Shown: positions 11,631 to 23,087 of the stretch, piece by piece
Layout: each line of letters starts with the position of its first letter
How positions within the stretch are numbered: position 1 is the first letter of the stretch
NCBI GenBank assembly: GCA_036971715.1
Contig: JAVHJL010000008.1
Span: forward strand, 2,480,001 to 2,544,000
DNA length: 64,000 nucleotides
Direction: 5' to 3'
Source of the DNA: Arthrobotrys musiformis
Lineage: Eukaryota > Ascomycota > Orbiliomycetes > Orbiliales > Orbiliaceae
Notes under the pieces: model-generated
What the model was told of the DNA's origin: nothing
The model's database searches: none
What the model saw: the letters and a program-made list of their open reading frames with translations, nothing else
Made by a program: the position numbers and the translations under genes

Positions 11631-12547
11631 GTTACATGTTGCATCCCGCCCATCCAGTGGTATCTCATAACATTTCCAAAACCAAAATTTCCAAAAAAAA
11701 GACAAAGATATTAAAAAGCGAGAGTGGTGTCCGTTGCATCCATGGGTATCATCGTGGACATGAATGCTTCCTTTTTCTCCTCCGTTTACTGGAGAAAAGC
11801 GGATCGAATGAAAACAAAAAAAAGAGCAGCTTTCAAATAATAAAAAGCAGACGCGATGTCAATCAAAATAAGGCAAGCGAAACATGCAAATGGGAAGGAT
11901 ATGTCAGTCTGTTCGAAACATAATAGATAAAAATTCGAAAAGATAAATTCGGAAGAAAAAAAAGGAAAGGAAAGAAAAAAGGGGGGCGGTCTCTGTACCG
12001 AGGTAGCTGCGAGACCCAAGGAGCGTGACGAGGAATCAATGGCACGAAAAACAGAAAAGTCCAAAGATCCTACAGTGGTGTCCATCCAAAGCCGCAAACA
12101 CCGTCAAGTCAAAAAAAAAAAAAAAGAGAGAGAAAAGAACGTCAAAAAAAGTCCCTTGGTTTTCCAGGCTGAAATTCCCTCCCAAGTTGTAAAAGCGGCA
12201 TATCGAATATTGAAAGAATAACAGCATGTTGGCTGGCGGAAAACAAAGTCGACAAAATTTTTTGTAGTTCTTTTTCTTCTGGTTTTTTTTATCGGGTGAA
12301 TTGCATCGTGGCTAAGAACGGAAAATATAGTAAAATAAAACACCTGCTCCTCGACCGGAGGGAGAAAAGAAAAAAACGAGAATCCTTTTCGTCCCCCTTC
12401 GTCCCCGCTTTTTTCAATAGAGAGTGTAACACTGAAGTGACTAGCAATAATGAATTTTTTTGAAGATTAAAAAAATTTTAAGTTAAGTCACGAATGTTCA
12501 CCTCGAGAATAGTATCGTCCCCTCATTACACAAGTCTATGACTTGAT

Positions 12548-15512
12548 TTACTCCACGATCAACCCTGGGTTGGCCATCCAGCCACCATTAGTGGTGGGGA
12601 TTTGTTGCCAAGTGTTGAACTGGTTCCAGTTGCTGTTGTAGACGCCGGAGAGGTCGCCTTGTTGCTGGATATCAGCAGTGCTGTCGACAGATCCGCTGCG
12701 GAAGGTCTGCGGGGTGTCCGGGGACGGAGTCAACAGGTACATCTGCTGGATCTTGGCCATCTCGTTGGTTTCATCGAGAGTGGGCAGGAAGGCATTGACA
12801 TCATGTGGAGGGGTCGAAATGCCATGATCAAAGATGGAAGTAACCGGGCCATTTGGCTTGGTGGCGGACTTGGGGGTGTCGGAGTTCTTGCGGCCATTCT
12901 GCTGGGGCTTGACTGCATTGCCATTGGGGTTGCGTGGGTTGTGCTTGCTGCGCTCATACACATACTCATGTTGCTTCTCCATGTGCTGCTTGCAGTTGCT
13001 CTCCCGTTTGGACTTGTAAGGGCAGGGTGGGAACTCGCAATACCACATTTGTGGAGATTCGCTATGGCGGTCGGTCTCGTGACGGTCACGTTCCTTCTCA
13101 GTGGGGAACCCCTTCTCGTGATAGAGACAGGTTGGTTCCGAACACTTGTGGGGACGGGAGTGAGTCTTTCCGTGCTTCTTGAGATCGCATGGGCGGTTGT
13201 ATTTCTTGCCGCAGATAGCGCCGGTTTCCTCATCACGGTGAAGGCAGACGTGGCCACCCTGTGGCTTCTGGATGGACTTCTTTCGCTGCTTGTGGAGGAG
13301 GGGGTTCATGCGAACCTGGTTGTCGTCGGAGCCGTCGTCAGAGCCAAGTTCCTGGTGTTGGGAAACGGGTGAGATCGGCAAGTCCCTGGAGGGGATTTCG
13401 AAGAGACCACCAAGGGTGGCAAGCTCGTGAATGTTGGCACGTTGCTCAAGAGCAGCGAGGAGTTGCTCCTGGAGCTTCTCGTTGAGGCTAGACTGGGGTC
13501 GGTGCATGGTTGACATCTTACGGATGCCGTTCTGTGGTGCCATTGGCTTTGGCATTTGAGATCCGTGGATGGTAGAGACGGGGCGCTGGAGGATGGTGAC
13601 AGCTGGGGCTGGGGCCTGGGCGGCGGTAACGGACACCATCTGGGAAAGCAAAGCCTCCTTGTGATGGGCAAGGACGTCCATGAAGTATCCCTCGTAGTAG
13701 GGGGTGTCATTGGGCCTAGTCAAGTCACCACCGACAGCATCGATGGAGCCCATAGCATTCTGGCAGCGGTAGAGGAACTTCTCGCAGAAGTGAACGAAAG
13801 TCTGAGGAGATGGAGACATTTCCTGAGACTTATAAAGGAGGTACTTCTCCAAGTCACGGAGGCACGAGATGCGGCCCTCATCAAGACGCATGGAAGCGGC
13901 GGCAATGAGAGGGGTGAATTGCAGGAGCGAGGGGTCCTGAGACAATGGAAGAAGGATCAAACGCTTCATTTCCATGACAGCATCAGCATTCAAACCGGTT
14001 GGGGCAGCGGAATGAATGGACAAGACAGATCCGCTAGGAGAACCAATAGTCGGAGCCTGAGCGGAAGACCAGGTTTGAGAGACTGGAATGTTGTTCGTGG
14101 CATAGTAGACGTTGGGAGACCTATATGGCGAATGCATGGCGCTCTGGGAGAAGTCGATGTTTGTAGTCGAAGGAGGGGTGAGCGGGGCAATTGGTGAAGA
14201 GTAGACACCAAGTCCAGCCTCAACTTCGTTAGAATCAATCAGCTCCGGTGTTGGGGAGGCAGAGAAGGATGCGTAGATGTCGGCATTTCCAGCAAGACTG
14301 GTATCAAGGCCAAGGTTGAGATTTGTCGCTGTCATTTCTGGGAACCCATAGAGCTCAAGCTGAGACATGCTGTTACGGTGGTGGCTGGCCAAGATATCAT
14401 CGATAGTAACATCGTAGCTATTGCTCGCAACATTGACAGCGGGATTACAGCTGTATGGGGTGGCGTTATGTGGAGCAAATCGTCTCCTCTGAGTTGCCTG
14501 CTTGGATGATCTTGAGATATCTCCCTCCTCGAATGGGTTTGGATTCGTCTTAGAGCGGCCGCGACCTCTTGGTGGTGCAACTTCCGGAGTCTTAGTAACA
14601 GGTGCTGGGGCACGCTTGACGGTCTTGTCGTCCTTCCCGTCTGTAGTAGATTCCTTCTCACCGACTGCCGGAATAACCGAAGATGGCGACTTGACAGAAT
14701 CCGATGTTTCCTTCTTTGTAACTGGCATTGTCCGCCTCTTTGGCATTTGTGGCCTAGCAGCATCGATGCTAGCGGCACCAGCGGCGCCAGTGATCAAGAA
14801 TCGAGGGAGTGGCAAAGCGGTGTCCTTCTCCTTCTTGACAACGACCGGTTCTTTCGACCTGGAAAGAATGGTCTTCTTCTCGGTGGTAGAATCATCAAGC
14901 TGCAAAGTCTTGTCGAACGAGGACAGGATCTCCTGCATCGAGGAAACATATGAGGCCGTAACATCTTTAACGTTTGGAGACTTTGTGGATAATTCGTCGT
15001 CTTCGTCGAGAGTCTTTGGAAGCACTGCCGTCGATACTGTTTCTGTTGTCGTAGATGGCTTCTTTTCTGTCTTGGCCACTTCTATCTTTGTATTCGAGAC
15101 AATTCTTGGAGCGGCAGCGTCTATTGTCTTATCGTCTTCTTTCGAGATGGAAATCTTGGACACGGATGCGATCAAGCTGTCGATTCCTCCAACCCTATAC
15201 GTTGTGAAACCATGCATGTTAGAGAGAGATGTGTTGCGGGATGTGTTGTGGGGTGTGCAATCAACGCAAGTGCATACGATTTGGGAGTTTTCTTCAGGTC
15301 CTCCGGTTTATTGGCGGGCTTGTTCTGTCCTGCAAAGGAGTTTCTCCGCACCGTCGTCGAACTGCGCCACATACGAAATTCCGCCCAGTCAGTATATTTA
15401 TAGAATCCAGTTTTAGAACAGAAAAAGAAAGAAAGAAAGGGAGAAAGAATACATACGAAGTCTTGACTTCCTCCTTCTTGACGATTGTGGTTCCTGATCT
15501 CCGGGAAGACAT
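12548..15512 (-). CDS. Three-finger C2H2 transcription factor
   Basis: Three exons: 15457-15512, 15278-15361, 12548-15194, giving 928 aa. The small first exons join in phase (acceptor after GGCGCAG, branch-like CTCTAAC before TATAG). The internal Met at 15217 lies in intron 2 and is not the start. Three zinc fingers lie at about 696-785: C-x10-C-x12-H-x3-H, then C-x4-C with a long linker to H-x4-H, then C-x4-C-x12-H-x4-H (around ICGKKYNRPCDLKKH, CSEPTCLYHEKGF and CPYKSKRESNCKQH). The fingers are followed by a basic, Asn/Pro-rich stretch, and the first 650 residues are Ser/Thr/Pro-rich. The finger block resembles Pezizomycotina C2H2 regulators sometimes labelled Egr2-like. I recall that only loosely, so I give no symbol. 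It presumably acts in the nucleus as a DNA-binding regulator with unknown targets. The long upstream gap may hold its control region. Confidence 0.85.
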
Positions 15513-18500
15513 CTTTGTATGATATTTGTGTATGGTATATGGTGTCGTAGAGTATACTGTAGAGCAGTGAAACTTGAAAGGGTCGCTTCGCTATCAGGAT
15601 CGTATTGGGACCCGGCGGATTCGCGGGCTTTCGCTGAAAGATAACCTCGGAATGTCGGTGCCTAGTTCTTCATCCAATGATATATAGTATATCCCCCAAC
15701 AGCAGAAACAGGTCGATTTATTTGCATCCAAGAGAGTATGGTCGTAGAAAACTAAACCGAGGAGATGTATGCGAGGGCGTGAAGAAAAGTCGTAAAATAA
15801 AAGGGGCGGGGGGCGGAAAGAGTTCTAATAACGAGGTTCTGGTTCTATTCGGCCTTGTCAGAAACACCGGTAACCCCGTACTGGCAGAACACTAATACTG
15901 GTGACTGTAATAGTTTTCCCTGAAAAGAGAATCACAATTCAAGCAGATTGCAAAGCAAAGCGAATCAAATAACAAAAGAAGATAACGTATGGATGTGATA
16001 TGATCTGATCCCAGACTAGGGCGAACCCAAGAACACGGAAACAAAATTGAGAAAAAATCCCAAGGGGGTCGATCCAAACGAGAATGAGGATGAAAGGAAA
16101 GATGAGATGAAATAGAAAGAGATCACTCCTCAGAGTTTTCCTCTCTTTGCCAGCAGACTAGACGGTCAGACGGTAGACAGATGAGGGGCAAAGGTCAGAG
16201 AAAGAAGCGGCCGGCAGACCCGTGAGATCGGAATGTGGGAGGTCGACCTTCCAAGCAAGGGGAGGCAAAGGACCGGGCCCGGCAAAGGTAGCGTATGAGC
16301 AGCGATTATTTCGAGGGAAACGAGATAGTGTGCTCGGGAGGACGATACGGACTATGATCCCATCGAGGAAGGCAGGAAGGAATATATATTTAAAGCAGAG
16401 GGACTGCCAAATGCCCCCGTCATGCAAGTACTTACTTGAGTACTTTATAAGTGCAATCGATATTGCAATCTAAAACCAAAGCAGACAATTCTTAGATTGA
16501 CATAACGTATGATGCGATGATACGATATGGTCCGATATAAACGATTCGAGGTAGTTTTTATTTTAAATTGAATTCGAGAAAAAGAAGAAAGAAGAAAGAT
16601 GAGGAAGAAGAGTGGGAGGGAAAGCAGGTGAGATTTTGCGGTGCGGCGGGAAGGGCAATGGTGAGGAATTAAAAGGGAAGAGGCGCAAGCTGCTGCTCTT
16701 TGGGGAAGGCCTCTTTTTACCTTGAGTACAAACTAAAAAAATGAAAAAAAAGGTCCCACGTTTCCGGCCTCTAAGAAACCGTTCCTGCTTTGCTGCTGCT
16801 GTTACGCTGCAGCTGGCCATGTAGTAATTGGGCACTAGCGTGATGGTGCCGCAGGCTATTATTGGGGGCCCACCATGCACCCATACCTAACCCATACTAT
16901 ACTTTGTTATAGTATGGGGGGTACTGGAGAGGGGAAAGTGAACCAAATGAATCGAATGGGAGATGATGCTTTTGAATTTCGCCCAACTGTGGATATGTAA
17001 GTGGGCTAAAGTGGCCAGGACAAGACAAGACAGGCCATGCACCGCGCGAGGTTTGAGGAGGAAGGGCGAAATTTCATGCATGCATCTGGACAAATGAAGT
17101 TTGAACTGGAATCTCCAAAACAGAAATCAAATGCAAGGCACAATCGATATTATTATTCAGATTGCAATTGCAGGTGCAGCGCAGAGTATACTAACTACAT
17201 GGGATCGATCGATTGAAGCCATGTACCGTACCCTCTTGTACTGTCCATAGTACCGTTTACACTCGAGATCTCAAGCAGTACCAATGCAGGGGAAAACTTT
17301 TTTCCTTTCTCACTTGCAGCGAATAATTGCAATTAAGTGTACTGCACTTACTCTAGAAAGTTTTCTTGTTCCTTTCCGGCCGTTTCCAGTTTGAATTCGA
17401 TTCGATTAGTCGGGCTGTTCGGTCGAATGATTTGAATTCGAATAGTCGGCGGGATTTTAGTCTAGACTGGTCGGCTTGAGAAGGGAAATGCAACGGAAGA
17501 GTAAAAAAAATAATATAGAAAAATAAAAAATAAAAAAGAGAAAACCACGAAATAGGCACTGGAATGAGGATTATATCCGACAGTCTAAAATCTATTTCGT
17601 TCAAAAGAAAAGCTGAACTTCGACGGAATTATTCAACTGCTGACGAAGACTCTTAATTTGGTGTCGTTGGTCGCTAGCTGGCTGGCGGATTAGGTAGCTG
17701 CTTGAAGGGATTGCGCGGAGCAGTTATACCAAATCCCCCCGATGATACCCAAAGCTGACGAATATGCAATAACCGTCTCCAGATAATGCAGTAATTTTTT
17801 TTTTTCCAAATCTACTCTTCCAAAAAAGAAATCGAAACAGAGAAATAAAAGGTATACGTAGATTGTTTGGTTTTAATATTCGAGGGTACGCAACAGTGTA
17901 GCAAATGACTTGAATCGAATTGAATCAAGGAGTATCAGAACAGAATCCGGTCCGGGTCGACTCAAATATGTTGAATGAGCCCCGAAAGGATATTGTTCTG
18001 GACCCCAAAAGATACTTATCCTTCTTATTCTCCCATACCCCGGCCCATATGATATGATGGTCTGGAGTTAACATCAATGCTAAGTTACTCCGTCTTTGCA
18101 AGATCGAACACAATAATTCGAAGCAAGAAGGCAATCACTCAATAAACCTGTCCGCCCCGAAGTTCTAAATCGAGATATACATGTATGCGCCTTAATCTCC
18201 CCCAGATCCATAACCCAAAAAAGAACTATCCAGGTAGTTTATCCTATACCCAAAAATTTGTATACTATCCGTGTCGACTATGTTGGTTGTGATCAATCCA
18301 GCTCAGTTATCGCACCGAGCTGTGGCACTGTGGAGCGGTATTGATGCGTCACTTTGCCAATCCCCAAAACCTACAACGGGGACCGTTGACACAGCCGACG
18401 CTTAGCGCTTCTACCTGTTCATGTTCGCTAGATCTCCTCTTCTTTTTCGCCTCGCCGGAAAGAGATACGTCGGTTGGCAAAGAACGAACAGCACAGTAAT

Positions 18501-21500
18501 GTATGTGTGTATGTAGGTAACAGCGACTGCGATCTTACTATTATCCTCGAGTCCCCAAAAATACGGGCTTTTGCAGCTTTGTTCTGCCGGACGTAATGAT
18601 CCAGCAAAGTGAACGTCTGCCTACTTGCTTGTGTGTGGGTATCTTTTTTTTTTTTTTTTTTTTTTGTAGTCAAATTCCTCAAGCTTTTTTTTTTTACCCA
18701 GTGCCTGTCAGGTCAAGCCCCCCAAATGTTAAGGTCGGGGGAAAAAAGGTATCCAGTCCAAATTCGCTTCATAATGACAGCCCACAAGCAAAGAGCAGCT
18801 TATGACGAGAAAAATTTTAGCTTCAGGCTGCCAGTTTCGAGAGAAGGAGGGGTGTGCGTGTGTGTGTGGTTGTAGTGAAAAGGATGTTTTTGCTTCTTCG
18901 GTACCTCTTTGTCCTGCTCTTGTATGCTCTCCCCTATGTTTCGTGGGTGGTTCCGGTGGTCGAAGCTTGGCCGGGCCAAAACCCAACCTCTCAAACCCTC
19001 CAGAAGCTGTTAATTTGGGCGACTTTTTTTTCGCATTAGGCAGCCGTTTTTCTTTGCTGTGTGGTCCATCCCACTGATTTTGATTCTTTTCGGTCTTTAG
19101 CTTGCTTGCTTGCCAGTGGGTTTGCTTCGATGGCCAGGCCTGCAGGGGTGGACCTATATCGATGGACCTTGTTCGAAGCCGAGCCTCACGGTGGAAAGTA
19201 CTGCAACCTGCTGCACTGTCAGTATTGCTCTCCACTTCATCACTTTTTCTGGAAAACCGTCATTCGTGATCATGTTTCGTCTATCGATCTCTGCATACTC
19301 GTCACGTTCGCCCGTATGTACTCACATATGTAACTACATACTGCCACGACCCTGTAAGGCATCGAAGCCGTCCTGATCGTCATTACCTTTGCCCCGACAT
19401 GACAGCCCCTCTGTGGCAAGTACCAAGCACCAATTGCCCATATCGGTGAGTCGAAGGAGAGATATTTGGCATTTTTCACCCATACGACCAACGTACAGAA
19501 AGGATCCCCATGAACCAAAAAAAACAGAGTTACACATATAACATCATGAAACTCCAACAAACGCCGCTTTCTGGTTCCTGCCCATGTTTCTTCACCCTTG
19601 TCCGTTGTTCTTTTTGAGGGACAAAAAAAAAAAAGGCGTGGGGATGATCACGACCCATAACCGTCAACTTTTTTTTGACCATCTAGACGCTATCCTATGG
19701 TAGGACAAGCGTTACACATGGACCTACCAATACCCAAAAACTCATCCTCCGTCTCCGTCTCCGTGCAGAGTACTCTTACAGTCGGCGCACCATCGCGTGA
19801 TATTGATGTACCCCTCAAACTCTCGTTCACCCATATGGCGTCTATACCCACTTCCAATGAAATCCGAAATGGCATTCGTATCTGATCCATCAAAAGTGGA
19901 GTACACAAACCGAAGGGGGGAACATTTCTCAAACCCGTTGCGCCCGATGATATGGGTTACCTAGCTGTGGGATTCCCAATAAGGAAGTAGTAAGAAATCC
20001 TAGGAAATCCTCGTTCGTCTGATATCACAGCCGCGTGGTGTTCGAGGGGTAGAAAACCCCACCCTAAGTAACTAACTCATGAATCCTTGTGGCTTCATTC
20101 GATGACTTGTTTGTTTAGTCTTGGTATTATAGTGGTAGTTGCTTCTGCGACCTCGAGCAGCCAAGCTTACGAGGGGAGCTTGTCGATATCAAAAATGTTT
20201 TATATTCTAGTAAAACCCCAACGGTTGGCATGCTGGACATTACTAATGCTCCCAAGGGAATCGATAACCGAAGTCCAAGTTATGAGTGACTTTATGAGAG
20301 TAGACGGGGTACATGCTTGTTCATCTCCTTGTATTGTTCATAGTATATCAAAACGAAGAAGAAAATACGAGGTGCCTGAATCTGGAAGCTGCGCTGCCTA
20401 AGATCGGTTCCGAATCCACAGGGTTATTAATCTACTCGCCCGTTGGATATCGTATGTGTCAGTTCATTCAATAAAGGTCGCAAACCAAGAAAAAAAAACC
20501 GTTTATATGACTTAACTCCAGCTCACAAGGTTGCGCTTGTCTTTGTCCAAAGAGCTTTGACGTATTAATATCCACCGTGCATATCGGAATGTCTAACCAC
20601 CTTTCCCACTAGCGGTTTGTCGAAAAAAAGTCTACCTAAACTGCGACATTTGCGAAAACAAAAAAAAGTCCCGGTTAGCGTTTCCCATTCGTTTATTCTG
20701 CTAGCTAGGGGTGGATAGAATGTGCAGTTTGAGCACAGTATAAGCATTTGAGGCTGCAGCGCCATCGAACGCCATTTCATCTGCACCTATATTTGTGAAT
20801 TTTATTATCTCCCCAGGCCGGGCTAACCACTGTGGTCACTGGATTGAGCCTTACATATGCACCCTTTAGCGTATGAGGTCAATTGATCAATTCGACGGCG
20901 AGGATCTTCGAACGACTATGCCAGTTTCAATTGTTGGGGATCTAGTGGAATGTTATATTCCAAATATATATTGTGAATCAACCTAACGACGCCATCTGAA
21001 CACTCGTGAACAGTTGTTTGTATCTACCGATATCGTGCGGGAGTATATGTATGGTTAATACCTCCCTCGTGATTCGACAATCGGATACAGGACCCTGAAT
21101 CGAATCGATGGTTATGATCCAACATGCCCCTTCACGACTTAATTAATTTCCAGGCAACCCCGCGACTAAAACGAAGTTCTAACCTGGTGGAGGGTTTTTC
21201 TTTTCCCCTGGTTGAAACGTTTGGACAAACATGTTGGTAAAGAGACTTCTGAGCTTGCGAGCTATCTCACGTGGGAAAGAAGATCCTTCGAGCTAGAAGG
21301 GTGGAAAGGGAATGATGTTCAGATCTACGGCTGATGATGATGGGATATCCTAGTCTTGTAGCTACTCCGGAGCTGCTGTTCCATCAAGGTTATTCACGGT
21401 AAACCGTGGTAGAAGGTTAAACCCTCAATTGTGGATCTTCACGGATGGGGAACAGCTTCGAAGGCAGCAAAGATCTTTTTGTCGCCGTTCCGGTTTTATG

Positions 21501-22338
21501 ATGTCGGTTGTAGCAGTGCTATCCACTCATACATCATTCCCATATCTCCGCCATTGTGGAGAAGGGGGGGGGGTATACGACACCCTTGCGCTATTAATAC
21601 CGTGATATTTCGTCGAATTTCCTTAGCTAGCTTCTAGAAAAAGCCATAGAACATTAGCCTGCCGCGCTGCAGGTGATCTTGATCCCATTTTGTTGAGGGC
21701 TTTTTTTTTTGTGGAAGTTAAGTAATTATGAAACCTCGTTCGGGTATCGGCTGGTGATACTTGATAGAATCACGTATGCAACTACCATGATACGGGTGGC
21801 TGGATGCAGGTTTGATGCGGGTATCCGTTTTTTACCCCGTTAGCACGTCTGTACCTTCTTTGAGGTTTCGTACGACACTACGGGATCAGATGAGTCTTCT
21901 TGGCTTCTCTCTCCCCTCTGTATAGTTTCACGAGGGGTGGTTTCTCTGGCGAGGGTTTTGGAGAATTCGATATCTGGTCAACGAGCCGTTACTTCGCCTG
22001 ATCCCTCAAGGTCCATGCATAAACTTCGAACGTGAAAATACTCCCGTACCGTGAAACTTCCAGGCGGCAATGTAATGCAATCGACTACCTAGCACCAGCT
22101 ACGTCCTCGATTATCCCTCATGAACAACCCTTCGATTCCAACGAGTTTAGTTCCAAAAAGAACTCAGCTGTCGTCGTTCCATTCTGTAAATCTGCCGTCC
22201 TGCACGTCATGTTAGTAATATATAGCACAGGCGCTATAAATCTTCGGGCCCGAACAGAGCCGCAAACAGGCAGCCCACGAATATCAGAGAAATATAGTAA
22301 CGTTATGCAGCCAGGAGAGCATAGCCACCGGTCGACTA
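15513..22338. other. 6.8-kb stretch without a supported gene
   Basis: Upstream of the minus-strand zinc-finger gene. I see many short frames on both strands, none with convincing domain character or splice continuation. Polypyrimidine and polypurine patches, a T22 tract and scattered TA-rich segments occur. The part nearest 15.5-17 kb is probably the promoter and leader of the zinc-finger gene. The remainder is unexplained, and short multi-exon genes or non-coding RNAs could be hidden here. Confidence 0.4.
18644..18665. repeat. Poly-T tract (22 bp)
   Basis: Uninterrupted run of 22 T inside the long gene-free stretch. Confidence 0.95.
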
Positions 22339-23012
22339 TTACTCTTCCTCTCTAGAGTCGAAATCCTCAAAGTCATTTGAGGAGCCGGGCAGGTCAGAAT
22401 AAGGCTTCCCTTCTTCGAATGGAGTCAAGCCATCGGGACCCATAGCAATCTATCTCTCGACAAAAGATACCATGTAAGTATGTATGTCTTTCAAAGCGAG
22501 GCGAGCCCACTGCCTGCATGACAGTCCGCGTTCCGCGTACATAGACGAGACGAAAGGAAATCGGAAGTCTTCCCGGTCTCTTTTCTCGAACAGCGCCATC
22601 GTAAAATAGTAATCGGCGCAGGGTCCACTATAGTACTATGAACAATTCAGTGATCCCAGCGGGCGGTAGCGGCCGAAAGACAGCTGGACAAAAAAAGCGA
22701 ATACATGATTTGTAATTTCGTAATTTTGGAGTTGATCAATGGCATTATGTTAGTCAGAAGGCTTTTCGGCAGGAAGTTTTCATAGAATTCGAATGGTGTG
22801 GGTACGAGCTGCTCTACTTACCGAGCTGGGAAAACATGAAGCCAGGAATTTTCGCTTGTGATAGCTGCAGAACTGAGGAATGTGTTGCCAATTCTTCCTT
22901 CGAGATGTTTGCCTCATAGCCATTTCCTAATGTGGAATAGAACACGTGACCAGGCCAATGTCGCAGCTGCAGCTAACCAAACGAGAACCAGCTCCGACCT
23001 CCACAAGAGCAT
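22339..23012 (-). CDS. Tentative small membrane protein, divergent from the clamp-loader gene
   Basis: I do not recognise this protein, and the model is tentative. The strongest part is the last exon (22339-22449), which reads IAMGPDGLTPFEEGKPYSDL and ends with a very acidic tail (DFEDFDSREEE). Working upstream, a phase-consistent model uses exons 22946-23012, 22822-22872, 22637-22683 and 22339-22449, giving 91 aa. It starts with a hydrophobic helix (ELVLVWLAAAATLAW) and runs through KIPGFMFSQL and FRPLPPAGITELF. The GTAAGT donor at 22821 and the T-rich acceptor before 22683 are good, while the GTGTTC and GTACTA donors are weak. The proposed ATG is 75 bp from the start codon of the plus-strand gene, so the two would share a bidirectional promoter. 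Likely an organelle or ER membrane micro-protein if real. Confidence 0.33.
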
Positions 23013-23087
23013 CACCCCATGATCTCACGATAACAACCACCTTTTTACGAAATAGATCTCACGATCGCAGGGTTTTGGTAGAAACAC

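Larger units (their letters stand above)
10208..12547. other. Intergenic region with homopolymer tract
   Basis: No supported gene. The right half (11.5-12.5 kb) is A-rich on the plus strand and probably contains the 3' untranslated region of the minus-strand zinc-finger gene. Reading frames here are poly-Phe or poly-Lys products of composition. Confidence 0.5.

Noticed and set aside
18729..19235. 168-codon minus-strand frame
   Set aside because: Composition-driven, with no motif, domain or neighbouring exon. It also overlaps equally long frames on the other strand.
20115..20165. Stretch resembling a glycine or aspartate tRNA 5' half (TATAGTGGTAGTTGC)
   Set aside because: No B-box and no pairing acceptor or T-stem downstream, so probably chance.
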